64,000 nucleotides of DNA from Deinococcus marmoris (GCF_001949125.1 NZ_MSTI01000028.1:42362-106361); one strand, 5' to 3'. Counted from the stretch's first letter, positions 21,802 through 31,587 are shown. Notes: generated from the letters alone by a model not told the origin. Made by a program: numbers and translations.

Positions 21802-23187
21802 GTGGCAGAACTGATCAGCAGAGAGGGCAACAAGGTGGAGTTCAGGGTTTCCGTTCCCGCCTCCGAAGTGAACCGGGCATATGACCAGGTGTGGTCCGGG
21901 CTGGCGCGCGACGTGCGCGTCCCCGGCTTCCGCCCCGGCAAGGCTCCCCGCAAGGTCATCGAGGGCCGCGTGGGCAAGGGTTATGTGGAACAGGAAGTGC
22001 GTGACCGCCTGCTCCAGGCCAACTACAGCAAGGCCGCTCAGGAGCTGAAGCTGAGCCTAGTGGACGCCAATATCGATCCCCAGGAAGTGGTCAGCGGACA
22101 GGCTTTCGAGTTCACGGTCAAGGGCGAAACCTACCCCGAAGTGAAGCTGGCCGACTGGAGCAGCCTGAACCTCAGCGCCGAGTCGCCCGAGATCACCGAC
22201 GACGTGATGGAGCGCACCCTGGGCGACCTTCAGGAGCGCAACGCCACCTTCGAGGAAGCCGAGCGTGCCATCGAGGCCAGCGATCAGGTGACCGTGGAGG
22301 AACAGGGCGAGGACGGCGGCACCTACCCCATCTATCTGGACGTGGCCGAAGAGCATGTCCGTGAAGCGTTGCTGGGCAAGAGCAAGGGCGACACCGTGGA
22401 AATCACGGTTCCTGCCCACCAGCACGGCGATCACGAGCATCCCGAACACGCCGTCACGGTGGTCATCAAGGACGTGAAGGTCAAGAAGACCCAGGCCCTG
22501 GACGACGAGTTCGCCAAGAGCCTGAACTTCGACAACCTGGAGCGTCTGCGGACCGATCTGAAGGCCGAGCTGGAGCGCCGCGCCGCGCAGGAGGGCGAAA
22601 CTGCCCGCCGCGAGGAATTCGTCTCGCACCTGACCGAGAACATGGAAGCCGACATTCCCGCCGCGCTGCTGGACCGCCGCCGCGACGCCATGCTGGAAGA
22701 GATCAAGGATGATCTGGGCCGCCAGGGCGTCAAGTGGGGCGAGTACGAGAGCTTCATGCAGGAGCAGGGCAAGCTCGACGAGTTCATGGCCGACCTGTCC
22801 AAGAACGCCGAGAGCCGGGTCAAGCGCGATCTGGCCCTGGAAAAGCTGGCTGAGGACCTGAAAGTCCAGGTCAGCGACGCCGAGTTCAACCAGACCATGA
22901 ACGCCCTGGCGCAGGCCAACGGCATGAACCCGCAGGAACTGAGCAAGAACCTGGGGCCGGACGGTATCAACACCTACTACGCCAGCCTGATGCGCGAGAA
23001 GGGCCTCCAGCAGGCGATGGCCCAACTAAGCAAGCCTGAGCAGGAAGAGGCCGCTCCGGCAGAAGCTGCTCCTGAAGCAACGCAGGAAACCAAAGCCGAG
23101 GAAGCGCAGCCGGAAGCCGAGCAGCCCCAGACCGAACAGGTTGAGGGCGAGCAGACCGAGGGCGAAGGCGAGAACAAGACCGAGTAA
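21802..23187 (+). CDS. tig: trigger factor
   Basis: A 461-residue ribosome-associated chaperone and peptidyl-prolyl isomerase. The N-terminal ribosome-docking signature is GFRPGKAPRKVIEGR (residues about 34-48). The FKBP-like domain spans roughly 165-235 and includes an unusual His-rich insert (AHQHGDHEHPEHA). The helical chaperone arms follow. The last 45 residues form a low-complexity Glu/Gln/Ala tail not found in most homologues. The start is GTG with GGGAG 8 nt upstream; the longer frame from 21736 lacks such a site. A strong terminator follows. Confidence 0.95.
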   Translation: MAELISREGNKVEFRVSVPASEVNRAYDQVWSGLARDVRVPGFRPGKAPRKVIEGRVGKGYVEQEVRDRLLQANYSKAAQELKLSLVDANIDPQEVVSGQAFEFTVKGETYPEVKLADWSSLNLSAESPEITDDVMERTLGDLQERNATFEEAERAIEASDQVTVEEQGEDGGTYPIYLDVAEEHVREALLGKSKGDTVEITVPAHQHGDHEHPEHAVTVVIKDVKVKKTQALDDEFAKSLNFDNLERLRTDLKAELERRAAQEGETARREEFVSHLTENMEADIPAALLDRRRDAMLEEIKDDLGRQGVKWGEYESFMQEQGKLDEFMADLSKNAESRVKRDLALEKLAEDLKVQVSDAEFNQTMNALAQANGMNPQELSKNLGPDGINTYYASLMREKGLQQAMAQLSKPEQEEAAPAEAAPEATQETKAEEAQPEAEQPQTEQVEGEQTEGEGENKTE

Positions 23188-23202
23188 ATCAGAACCGAGA
23201 GA

Positions 23203-23232
23203 GGGGCGCGTCCTGCGGGGTGCGCCCTTTTT
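23203..23232 (+). terminator. intrinsic terminator of tig
   Basis: GGGCGC...GCGCCC stem followed by TTTTT. Confidence 0.85.
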
Positions 23233-23282
23233 CGTTGCTCGTTTGTAGATGTGTTCCGTCCTTCAAAGCTGAACTCAATTCA

Positions 23283-23311
23283 TTGAACGTCCGTTCAAAG
23301 AATGCTACCGT
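23283..23311 (+). promoter_or_regulatory. fabH promoter with palindromic operator
   Basis: -35 TTGAAC (23283-23288), 17-nt spacer, -10 TACCGT (23306-23311), then 7 nt to the ATG: a leaderless transcript. The perfect inverted repeat TTGAACGTCCGTTCAA (23283-23298) covers the -35 and half the spacer, of the kind bound by TetR-family fatty-acid regulators. Confidence 0.75.
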
Positions 23312-23318
23312 GATTGAC

Positions 23319-24362
23319 ATGACCGCTCCCACCGTCCGCCCCAGCATCGGTATCACCGCCCTGGGCAGTTACACACCCGAACGTATCGTGCCCAACGCGC
23401 ACTTCGAGGCGTACATGGACACCAACGCTGATTGGATCGAGTCGCGCACGGGCATCCGCGAGCGGCGTTTTGCGGCCCCCGACGAGTACACCTCCGACGT
23501 GGGCGTGGGCGCAGTGCGCGACATGCTGGCGCGTGACCCGGACGCCCTGGGGGAGGTGGACGCGGTGATCTGCGCCACCGTCAGCCCGGACGCGATGATG
23601 CCGTCCACCGCCGCACTGATCGCCATGCAGGTGGGGCTGGCGGGCGCGGCAGCCTTCGATCTGTCTACCGCCTGTAGCGGCTTCGTGTATGCCCTGAGCG
23701 TGGCGTCGGGCCTGATCCAGTCTGGCGTGGCGCGGCGCGTGCTGGTGGTGGGGGCGGAGGCGCTGAGCAAGATCGTGGACCAGCAGGACCGGGGCACGGC
23801 CATCCTGTTCGGAGACGGCGCGGGCGCGGCGGTGGTGGGGCCGGTTCCGGCTGGCCTGGGGTTTCAGGAGTTCATCATGGGCGCGGACGGCGCAGGCGGG
23901 TCCAGCCTGTATCTGCGCGGCGCGGCTCCGCAATTGCCCGGCGGTTTTCAGATGGGCCAGTACGTGGGCATGAACGGGCGCGAGGTCTTCAAATTCGCCG
24001 TGCGCGTGCTGGGCGACAGCGGCACCAAGGTGCTGCAAAAGAGCGGCCTGACCAGTGCGGACGTGGACTGGGTGATTCCGCATCAGGCCAATGTGCGGAT
24101 CATCGAGGCCGCCGTGGAGCGCTTCGGCATTCCCATGAGCAAGACCGTGGTCAATCTGGACCGCTACGGCAACACCTCCAGCGCCACCGTGCCCCTTGCG
24201 CTGCATGAGGCCGTGCAGGACGGGCGCGTGCAGGACGGCCAGCAACTGCTGCTGATCGCCTTTGGCGGCGGCCTGAGCTGGGTGGCCGGAACGATGAAAT
24301 GGTGGGGCGGCGCACCCAGCCTGAAGGCATCGGCCCCTGCGCTGGCCGAGGTGGGCGCTTGA
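23319..24362 (+). CDS. fabH: 3-oxoacyl-ACP synthase III
   Basis: A 347-residue condensing enzyme that starts fatty-acid synthesis by joining acyl-CoA to malonyl-ACP. The catalytic triad is visible: Cys in STACSGF (near residue 120), His in IPHQANVRI (near 258) and Asn in YGNTSSAT (near 288). First gene of a fab cluster; fabD overlaps its end. A branched-chain starter preference is usual in Deinococcus but cannot be read here. The start is fixed by the leaderless promoter, not the longer frame from 23220. Confidence 0.95.
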   Translation: MTAPTVRPSIGITALGSYTPERIVPNAHFEAYMDTNADWIESRTGIRERRFAAPDEYTSDVGVGAVRDMLARDPDALGEVDAVICATVSPDAMMPSTAALIAMQVGLAGAAAFDLSTACSGFVYALSVASGLIQSGVARRVLVVGAEALSKIVDQQDRGTAILFGDGAGAAVVGPVPAGLGFQEFIMGADGAGGSSLYLRGAAPQLPGGFQMGQYVGMNGREVFKFAVRVLGDSGTKVLQKSGLTSADVDWVIPHQANVRIIEAAVERFGIPMSKTVVNLDRYGNTSSATVPLALHEAVQDGRVQDGQQLLLIAFGGGLSWVAGTMKWWGGAPSLKASAPALAEVGA

Positions 24363-25285
24363 GTCCCCTCAGCAGCACCAACAGAATTGCCGCCCTGTTT
24401 CCCGGCCAGGGTTCGCACTCGGTGGGCATGGGCGCTGATCTGGCCGCCGCTTTTCCGCTTGCCGAAGCCGTGTATGCCGAGGCCGAGCAAACACTGCCGG
24501 GTCTGCGCGCGTTGATCGAAACCGGACCCCTTGAAGACCTGACCCTGACGGCCAACCAGCAGCCCGCCCTGGTGACCGCCAGTGTTGCCGCATACCGCGC
24601 ATGGCAGGAAAAGACGGGCCTGACGCCGATGGTGGCCGCTGGACATTCGCTGGGCGAATACAGCGCTCTGGTGGCTGCCGGAGTCCTGTCTCTCTCCGAT
24701 GCCCTGACCCTGACCCGCAAGCGCGGCACGCTGATGCAGCAGGCCGTCGCGCCCGGTGACGGGGCCATGAGCGCCATCATGGGCGATCCGGCAGTGGTGG
24801 CGGAAGTCTGCGAGGGGATCACGGGCGTGCAGCCCGCCAACTTCAACGCCCCCACGCAGACCGTGATCAGCGGCGAAGCTGGCGCAGTGGCCGAGGCCAG
24901 CGCCGAGTTGAAGTCACGCGGCCTGAAAGCCATTCCCCTGAAAGTCAGCGCCCCGTTCCACTGTCCCCTGATGGCCCCGGCTGCGGCAGGTCTCTCGCCC
25001 GATTTGAAGGCAGCGGCTTACGGCCCCTTTGCTTTCCCGGTGCTGGCGAACGTCACGGCTGAATTGAATGACGATCCCCAGCGCGTGCCAGAGCTGCTGG
25101 AACGCCAGATCACGGGCGCGGTGCGCTGGGTGGAAACGATTGAGGCGCTGGCGGGCATGGGCGTGGACACCTTTATCGAATTCGGCCCCGGCAAGGTGCT
25201 GAGCGGACTGGTGGGCCGCATCGTGCCGGGCGCAAAGACCCTCCAGATGGGCACGGCGGCAGATGTGGAAGCGTCCCGGTTGTGA
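24359..25285 (+). CDS. fabD: malonyl-CoA:ACP transacylase
   Basis: A 308-residue transferase that moves malonyl from CoA to ACP. The FPGQGSHSVGMG loop is at the N-terminus, the nucleophile Ser in GHSLGEYSAL near residue 95, and the catalytic His in SAPFHCPLM near 205. A TTG start overlaps the fabH stop by 4 nt, with GAGGTG just upstream, so translation is coupled. Confidence 0.93.
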   Translation: MSPLSSTNRIAALFPGQGSHSVGMGADLAAAFPLAEAVYAEAEQTLPGLRALIETGPLEDLTLTANQQPALVTASVAAYRAWQEKTGLTPMVAAGHSLGEYSALVAAGVLSLSDALTLTRKRGTLMQQAVAPGDGAMSAIMGDPAVVAEVCEGITGVQPANFNAPTQTVISGEAGAVAEASAELKSRGLKAIPLKVSAPFHCPLMAPAAAGLSPDLKAAAYGPFAFPVLANVTAELNDDPQRVPELLERQITGAVRWVETIEALAGMGVDTFIEFGPGKVLSGLVGRIVPGAKTLQMGTAADVEASRL

Positions 25286-25337
25286 GGGTGCTGGATGATT
25301 TGCCCTTGCTCCCTGTGGCAAGCCAGAATGGTCCACT

Positions 25338-25796
25338 ATGAAAAGACTTGCTCTGGCGTTTCTCGTCGCTGCGGCGGCCACATCCTGTAACCGGGAAGTC
25401 GGGTTCACGCCCACGCCCATCTCTTTCGCGGACCATCCCAGCGTCCTGCGGGGGCCGTGGAGCGGCGACACCACCGCCGGGCAGAGACTGCGCCTGCAAC
25501 TGACCGCCGCCTACGACACCGCCAGCAGCTACCGGGTGACCGGAACGGGGAGCCTGGATCAGGAGCCGCTGAGTGTGACGGGCAGCGTGGGGGGCGGCTC
25601 GCTACACACCTATCTGCGCCCGCAACTCACGCCCGCTCCAGAGACGGCGAAATTGACGTTGCAGCGTGCAGGTAAGGCCGATCTGGAGCTGCGGTGTTAC
25701 GACATAGGCGGCGACGAGGCTGGAGCCGCCTGGCTCTGGCAATGCTTCCTTCCCGACAACACGAAATCGTTCAATCTCACCAGGGAAACGTCATGA
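25338..25796 (+). CDS. predicted lipoprotein in the fab cluster
   Basis: A 152-residue protein with a lipoprotein signal: KR, a hydrophobic stretch, and the lipobox ATSC with Cys at residue 17. The mature part is beta-rich (RLRLQLTAAYDTASSYRVTG, GSLDQEPLSVTGSVGGGSL) with two further Cys (CYDIGG, WQCFLP) likely to form a disulphide. It overlaps the fabG start by 4 nt, so it belongs to the operon although its role is unknown. A link to envelope lipid assembly is only inferred from position. Confidence 0.75.
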   Translation: MKRLALAFLVAAAATSCNREVGFTPTPISFADHPSVLRGPWSGDTTAGQRLRLQLTAAYDTASSYRVTGTGSLDQEPLSVTGSVGGGSLHTYLRPQLTPAPETAKLTLQRAGKADLELRCYDIGGDEAGAAWLWQCFLPDNTKSFNLTRETS

Positions 25797-26545
25797 CCGA
25801 ACCACAACCCAACAAAGTCGCCCTCGTCACTGGCAGCAGCCGGGGCCTGGGCCGGGCAATGGCCCTGAAACTGGCCGCAGACGGCTTTGATCTTGCCGTC
25901 CATTATGGACGCAATGCCGCCGAGGCCGAGAAGGTGGCGGAGGAAGTCCGCGCCTACGGCGTCCGTGCCAAGGTGTTCGGCGCTGACCTCACCACGCCTG
26001 CCAACGCCGGGAAACTCGTCGAGGACGTGATCGCGGGGATGGGGCGTCTGGACGTGCTGGTCAACAATGCCGGAATCCCCCGCGACGGCCTCGCCATCCG
26101 CATGAAGGACGAGGACTGGGACGCCGTACTTCAAACCAACCTGTCCAGCGCGTTTTTCGCGTGCCGGGCGGCCATCAAACACATGATGCGCGCCCGCTCT
26201 GGCCGAATTATCAACATCGCCAGCGTGGTGGGATTGACCGGCAATCCGGGGCAGGCCAACTACGTGGCCAGCAAGGCTGGACTGATCGGGCTGACCAAGG
26301 CGCTGGCCAAGGAATACGGCGGGCGCGGCATCACGGTCAACGCGGTGGCCCCCGGTTTCATCGAGTCCGACATGACGGCCACGCTAACCGAGGATGTAAA
26401 AAAGGGCTACCTGGCTGGCATTCCCCTGGCCCGCCTCGGCCAGCCGGAGGAAGTCGCCGCGTTGGTGGCGTTCCTGGCCTCCGACGGTGCTGGATACATC
26501 ACTGGGCAGACCATCGGCGTGGACGGCGGTTTGAATCCGCATTGA
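25793..26545 (+). CDS. fabG: 3-oxoacyl-ACP reductase
   Basis: A 250-residue short-chain dehydrogenase reducing 3-oxoacyl-ACP with NADPH. Motifs: TGSSRGLGRA for the cofactor, NNAG near residue 91, and the catalytic Ser-Tyr-Lys in IASVVGLTG then NYVASKAG. The start overlaps the lipoprotein stop (ATGA) with AGGGAA upstream. Located between fabD and acpP as in many fab clusters. Confidence 0.93.
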   Translation: MTEPQPNKVALVTGSSRGLGRAMALKLAADGFDLAVHYGRNAAEAEKVAEEVRAYGVRAKVFGADLTTPANAGKLVEDVIAGMGRLDVLVNNAGIPRDGLAIRMKDEDWDAVLQTNLSSAFFACRAAIKHMMRARSGRIINIASVVGLTGNPGQANYVASKAGLIGLTKALAKEYGGRGITVNAVAPGFIESDMTATLTEDVKKGYLAGIPLARLGQPEEVAALVAFLASDGAGYITGQTIGVDGGLNPH

Positions 26546-26669
26546 GAGAGTCTAGCTGAGAGCTTTCTTCGTCCCTGTTTGCACCCCGTTCAGGAACGTA
26601 GCCTCCCACACCCTGCCCGTGTAGACTGGGCCAGATTTCAAGGACACTTCAAGACAGGAGGAAAAAACT
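26546..26669 (+). promoter_or_regulatory. acpP upstream region
   Basis: Contains a candidate -10 TAGACT (near 26622) and the strong ribosome-binding site CAGGAGG. acpP probably has its own high-level promoter here; no clear TTGACA is seen. Confidence 0.45.
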
Positions 26670-26900
<231 letters not shown>

Positions 26901-26951
26901 ACGCGCCTGTCCCGGCGACGCATCGAGCGCAGCCAGGACAGTGAATGGGGG

Positions 26952-26983
26952 CGGGGCGCGGGTCATACCGTCGCCCCGTTTTC
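26952..26983 (+). terminator. terminator between acpP and fabF
   Basis: CGGGGCG...CGCCCCG stem then TTTTCTG. Partial termination here would make acpP mRNA exceed fabF mRNA. Confidence 0.7.
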
Positions 26984-27004
26984 TGTTGGAAAGGGAGGGG
27001 ATGT

Positions 27005-28249
27005 ATGGGCGTTTCAGGATTGAGGCGGGTGGTGATCACGGGGCTGGGGCCGGTGACGCCCATCGGCATGGGGGCGGCGGCGTATGCCGAGGCGCAGCGG
27101 GCGGGCCGGAGTGGCATCGGCCCGATCACGCACTTCGACGCCACCGACACCGCCAGCAAGATCGCGGGTCAGGTCAAGGGCAGCCTGGATGAATTCATCG
27201 ATCCACGCGAGGCCCGCAAGCTGGACCGCTACGTGCAACTGGCGCTGGTGGCCTCCGAACTCGCGGCGCGTGACAGCGGTCTGACCCCCGAGGAACTCAG
27301 TGGCGAGCGCGTCGGCACGGTGGTGGGCAGCGGTATCGGCGGGGTCAAGACCTTCGAGGATCAGGCCGGGGTGCTGCACGAGCGCGGGCCGGGGCGCATC
27401 AGCCCGATGTTCATTCCGATGATGATTGCGAACATGGCCACCGGACACGTCGCCATGAAGTTTGGTGCGACCGGGCCGAGCAGCACCGTGGTCACCGCCT
27501 GCGCCACGGGCACGGGTTCCATCGGTGACGCGGCGCGCTACATCCAGCTCGATCTGGCGGATGTGATGATCGCGGGCGGCACCGAGGCCGCCGTGACTGC
27601 CATCGCCGTGGGCGGATTCTCCAATATGAAGGCGCTGTCCACCCGCAACGACTCGCCGGAAACGGCCAGCCGTCCCTTCAGCGCCACCCGCGACGGCTTC
27701 GTGCTGGGCGAGGGCGCAGGCATCGTGATTCTGGAAGAGTACGAGAAGGCCAAGGCGCGTGGGGCCACCATCTACGCCGAAGTCGTCGGCTACGGCACCA
27801 GCGCGGACGCCCACCACATCACCATGCCTGCCCCCGAAGGACGTGGCGCGCAGGTGGCCATGCGGATGGCCCTGAACACGGCGGGGGTCAACCCTGAGCA
27901 GGTGGGTTACGTCAACGCGCACGGCACCAGCACGCACTTCAATGACCTGTACGAGACGCAGGGCATCAAGCATGTGTTTGGCGATCACGCGAAGAAGCTG
28001 GCGATCAGCTCCACCAAGTCCATGACCGGACACCTGCTGGGCGCGGCGGGGGCTATCGAGGCGATTGCCGTGGCGCAGGCGCTGAAAGACGGCATCCTGC
28101 CCCCCACCATCAATCTGACTGATCCCGATCCCGCACTGGACCTGGATTACATTCCCGAAGGCGCACGCGAAAAGCAGGTGGAGTACGTCCTGAGCAACTC
28201 GTTTGCTTTCGGCGGTCAGAACGCGACGTTGCTGTTCAAGCGGGTTTAA
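27005..28249 (+). CDS. fabF: 3-oxoacyl-ACP synthase II
   Basis: A 414-residue elongating condensing enzyme. Catalytic Cys in VTACATGTGSIG (near residue 165), His in NAHGTSTHFNDLYE (near 305), Lys-His in KSMTGHLLGAAGA (near 340). The C-terminal FAFGGQNA loop is present. The start ATG has GGGAGGGG 4-5 nt upstream. Last gene of the cluster. Confidence 0.95.
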   Translation: MGVSGLRRVVITGLGPVTPIGMGAAAYAEAQRAGRSGIGPITHFDATDTASKIAGQVKGSLDEFIDPREARKLDRYVQLALVASELAARDSGLTPEELSGERVGTVVGSGIGGVKTFEDQAGVLHERGPGRISPMFIPMMIANMATGHVAMKFGATGPSSTVVTACATGTGSIGDAARYIQLDLADVMIAGGTEAAVTAIAVGGFSNMKALSTRNDSPETASRPFSATRDGFVLGEGAGIVILEEYEKAKARGATIYAEVVGYGTSADAHHITMPAPEGRGAQVAMRMALNTAGVNPEQVGYVNAHGTSTHFNDLYETQGIKHVFGDHAKKLAISSTKSMTGHLLGAAGAIEAIAVAQALKDGILPPTINLTDPDPALDLDYIPEGAREKQVEYVLSNSFAFGGQNATLLFKRV

Positions 28250-28635
28250 TTGGGTCTGAAGGTCTGAAAGAAGGCGGTGCTGGGGTGGCCCTGCCCGCTT
28301 AACCCCTCCACCCCTCCGGGGCACCTCCCCTTAAAAGGGAGGCGAGAGTTGCGGAATTGCCCGGCCAGCCGCTTTTCTTGGCTCCCTTTTGAGGGGAGCT
28401 GGCTGCCAAGCAGACTGGCTGGCACAGCTCCGCAGGAGAGAGGTTCTCTTTTTGCCTTCCACCCAGCCGCCCCATTCCCCCACGAACAATCAAGCTGAAT
28501 ACCGGGTCACTCACGCAAATCGGTGCTTTAATGCCCTGATAGTCGCCTGATAGACCCGGTTTATCTTTTTCCGACTGACTCAAGTTCCAGCTCACTCTAG
28601 ATTTCCCACCGTCCCGCTTAAAGGAGTTGTCCTCT
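28250..28635. repeat. intergenic repeat with paired hairpins
   Basis: No gene. Contains CCTCCCCTTAAAAGGGAGG (near 28325-28343) and GGCTCCCTTTTGAGGGGAGC (near 28380-28399), two related inverted repeats in opposite order, then CTGGCTGCCAAGCAGACTGG. This has the look of a dispersed Deinococcus intergenic repeat. The right part is AT-richer and probably carries the ppk promoter. Confidence 0.5.
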
Positions 28636-30762
28636 GTGTCCCGCGCCAAAACGTCCGCCGTCCTGACTGAACCCGCCCCGGCCAGGGCCAAACGCCACCG
28701 CAAGAAGCCTGAGCCGGAAGGTCTGGGCGAAACGCGCACACACAGTACGGTGGCAAATACCGAGAGCCGCTACCTGAACCGTGAGCTGTCCTGGCTGGCC
28801 TTTAACGAGCGGGTGCTGGCCGAGGCGCGCGACGTTCGCAATCCGCCGCTGGAACGGCTGAAATACGCGGCCATCTGCGGCAGCAATCTCGACGAGTTCT
28901 TCATGGTGCGCGTGGCGGGCATTCACCGCCAGATCGCGGCGGGGGTCAACACGCCGGGTCTGGACGGCATCACGCCGCGCGAGACGCTGGCTCTGGTCCG
29001 CGAACGCACCCAGGGCATGCTGCGCGAGATCGAGAAGACGACGCGCAAGGTGCTGAAGCTGCTGATGGACGAGGGCCTCAAGCTGGTGCGCGTGGCCGAT
29101 CTGGGCAAACGCGCCCGCGCCAGCCTGCGCGAACATTATCTGGCCGAAATTCAGCCGGTGCTGACGCCGCTGGTGGTGGACCCCAGCCACCCCTTTCCGT
29201 ACCTGAGCAACCTCAGCCTGAATCTGGCGGTGCTGCTGCGCGGCAGTTCCGAGGGCGACACCGACTTTGCGCGCGTGAAGGTGCCCGTGGGCGTGCTGCC
29301 GCGCGTGGTGGTGATCGGCGACGCGCTGCTGATGCTGGAAGACGTGATCGCCGCGCATATCAGCGAGCTGTTCAAGGGTCGCGAGGTGCTGGCCGCCCAT
29401 GTCTTCCGCGTGACCCGCAACACCGATTACGAGTTCGAGGAAGAGGAGGCCGAGGATCTGCTCGCCACCATCGAGGACGGGCTGCGCCGCCGCCGCTTCG
29501 GCGCTGCCGTGCGGCTGGAAGTGGTGCGCGAGACGCCCATCAAACTCGTGACCTTCCTTCAGGAGCGCCTCAGACTGGCCGCCGAGGACATCTTCCTGCT
29601 GGAAGGCCCGCTGGGCACCGCCGATCTGATGGGCCTGCCGACAGAGCGCCCGGATCTGGCCTTCGCGGCTTTCGCCCCCGCCGTGCCCGATCTGGACGGC
29701 GATGAGGAAAACGGCATCTTCGACACCCTGCGCGGCGGCGACGTGCTGCTGCACCACCCGTATGACGGCTTTGCCAACATCTTGAACTTCATTGAGGAGG
29801 CCAGCCGGGACCCGCAGGTGCTGGCGATCAAGCAGACGCTGTACCGCACCGGGGATGACCCCAGATTGCTGGCCGCGCTGCGAACCGCCGCCGAGAACGG
29901 CAAGCAGGTGGTGGCCCTGATCGAACTCAAGGCACGCTTCGACGAGCAGCGCAATATCAGTTGGGCGCGCAAGCTGGAACGGGCCGGGGCACATGTGGTG
30001 TACGGCATGGCGGGCCTCAAGACCCACGCCAAGGTGACGCTGGTGGTGCGCCGGGAGGAAGGCGGTCTGCGCCGCTACGTTCACATCGGCACCGGGAATT
30101 ACAACCCCAAAACCGCGCGGCTGTACACCGATCTCAGCCTGCTGACCGCCGATCCCGAGATCGGTATGGACGTGGCCGAGCTGTTCAACCACCTGACCGG
30201 GTACGCCGAGGCCGAGTACACCCACCTGCTGGTGGCCCCCGACACCGCCCGCACCGGCCTGGAAGCCCTGCTGGAGCGTGAGGCCGACAACGCCCGTGCG
30301 GGCCATGACGCCTGGGCGCAGATCAAGGTCAATTCGCTGACCGATCCGGCCATGATCGAGGCGCTGTATGGGGCCGCAAGCGCGGGGGTCCGCATCGAGC
30401 TGATCATCCGGGGGGTGTGCTGCCTGCGCCCCGGCGTGCCCGGCCTGTCGGAGAGCGTGCGCGTCCGCAGCCTGCTGGGGCGCTATCTGGAACATGCCCG
30501 CGTCTACGCTTTTGGCAACGCTGGAAACGCCGAGGTCTACTTCGGCAGCGCCGACTGGATGAGCCGCAATCTGGACCGCCGTGTAGAGGTGATCGCCCCG
30601 GTGCTGAACGACGCCCACCGCGATCAATTCCTGGACATCCTGAAGACCGAATGGACCGATCAGCGCGGCTCGTGGGAGCTGTGCCTGGACGGCGAATACG
30701 AGAAGCTACCGGGCGATGAGAGCGCGCAGCAGATTTTCGCTTCGGCGCGGCATCCGGTTTAA
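28636..30762 (+). CDS. ppk: polyphosphate kinase 1
   Basis: A 708-residue enzyme making polyphosphate from ATP. The N-terminal part has ESRYLNRELSWLAFNERVL. The first catalytic half carries RNISWARKLERAGAHVVYG and the phosphorylated His in GLKTHAKVTLVVRR (near residue 460), and YFGSADWMSRNLDRRVEV follows near 640. Full family length. GTG start with AAGGAG 9 nt upstream. An extra N-terminal 30 residues (Ala/Lys/Pro-rich) precede the conserved part. Polyphosphate is linked to stress and Mn storage in Deinococcus. Confidence 0.95.
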   Translation: MSRAKTSAVLTEPAPARAKRHRKKPEPEGLGETRTHSTVANTESRYLNRELSWLAFNERVLAEARDVRNPPLERLKYAAICGSNLDEFFMVRVAGIHRQIAAGVNTPGLDGITPRETLALVRERTQGMLREIEKTTRKVLKLLMDEGLKLVRVADLGKRARASLREHYLAEIQPVLTPLVVDPSHPFPYLSNLSLNLAVLLRGSSEGDTDFARVKVPVGVLPRVVVIGDALLMLEDVIAAHISELFKGREVLAAHVFRVTRNTDYEFEEEEAEDLLATIEDGLRRRRFGAAVRLEVVRETPIKLVTFLQERLRLAAEDIFLLEGPLGTADLMGLPTERPDLAFAAFAPAVPDLDGDEENGIFDTLRGGDVLLHHPYDGFANILNFIEEASRDPQVLAIKQTLYRTGDDPRLLAALRTAAENGKQVVALIELKARFDEQRNISWARKLERAGAHVVYGMAGLKTHAKVTLVVRREEGGLRRYVHIGTGNYNPKTARLYTDLSLLTADPEIGMDVAELFNHLTGYAEAEYTHLLVAPDTARTGLEALLEREADNARAGHDAWAQIKVNSLTDPAMIEALYGAASAGVRIELIIRGVCCLRPGVPGLSESVRVRSLLGRYLEHARVYAFGNAGNAEVYFGSADWMSRNLDRRVEVIAPVLNDAHRDQFLDILKTEWTDQRGSWELCLDGEYEKLPGDESAQQIFASARHPV

Positions 30763-30921
30763 GGGCGGGATTACCCCCATTCGGGCGGGGAGGGCACGAG
30801 TTGACCTCTTCCAAAAGGCGGCTGGAATGATTACCATACGGCCACTCAAAACCTGATTGAGCTTCAGGGGCGGCGGTCTGCGTCTGTCCCCGTTCTCGCC
30901 CCCTTTTCCCAGGAGTTGCCC

Positions 30922-31566
30922 ATGCGTTCATTGCTGCTGCCCGCCGCCCTGCTGTCCCTGACCCTGATGGCCTGTGGTCAGACCACGCCCCAGACGGTTT
31001 CTGCCGCCCCCACCGCTGCCAACGCCTACGCGCAGCGCCCGGAGTTGCAGGACGCGGACAGTCAGGCGATTCTGGAGAAGTACGGCAACGATCCGGGCCT
31101 GCTGGAAGCCTTGCAGGAAGCGTATGGCGAGCGACCCACGGATTTGAGTTTGCCCGACGCACCCGCCATCACTGGCCTTGATCTGGCGAGTGACCGGCTG
31201 GCGTATATCAAGCGCACCGGCTGGGGCAGCGTGGGCAATTACAACAACCAGTACGCGGCCTATGCGGGAACGACTCGCCCGTATGCGGGCCTGGACTGGG
31301 GCCGCGACGGCTGTAGTGTCCCCACGGGTCTGGGCCTCAGCTACCGCGAGGATTTCCGGCCCGCCTGCAATGTCCATGACTTCGGTTACCGCAACCTCAA
31401 GGTCTACCAGCGCACCGACGCTAACCGCAAGACCACCGATCAGGCATTCCACACCAACATGAACGCCATCTGCGCCGCCAAGAGCTGGTACAAGCGTCCG
31501 GCGTGTTACAGCGCAGCCTTCGCGTATTACGAGGGAGTGCGGGTGGGGGGCGGAAGCAGCTTCTAG
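30922..31566 (+). CDS. secreted phospholipase A2-like lipoprotein
   Basis: A 214-residue protein with lipobox LMAC (Cys 18 region), so it is probably membrane-anchored outside. The C-terminal half is a prokaryotic PLA2 domain: [18 protein letters not shown] for calcium binding and [10 protein letters not shown] with the catalytic His-Asp pair, plus four further Cys. It should release fatty acids from phospholipids. ATG with CAGGAG upstream. Confidence 0.85.
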   Translation: MRSLLLPAALLSLTLMACGQTTPQTVSAAPTAANAYAQRPELQDADSQAILEKYGNDPGLLEALQEAYGERPTDLSLPDAPAITGLDLASDRLAYIKRTGWGSVGNYNNQYAAYAGTTRPYAGLDWGRDGCSVPTGLGLSYREDFRPACNVHDFGYRNLKVYQRTDANRKTTDQAFHTNMNAICAAKSWYKRPACYSAAFAYYEGVRVGGGSSF

Positions 31567-31587
31567 CGCCGGAAGCAGCGAGGGGAG

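Noticed and set aside
28618..30627. Long open frame of about 670 codons antisense to ppk
   Set aside because: Pure shadow of a highly GC-rich gene: low-complexity Ala/Gln/His product, no ribosome-binding site, and the opposite strand encodes a complete polyphosphate kinase.
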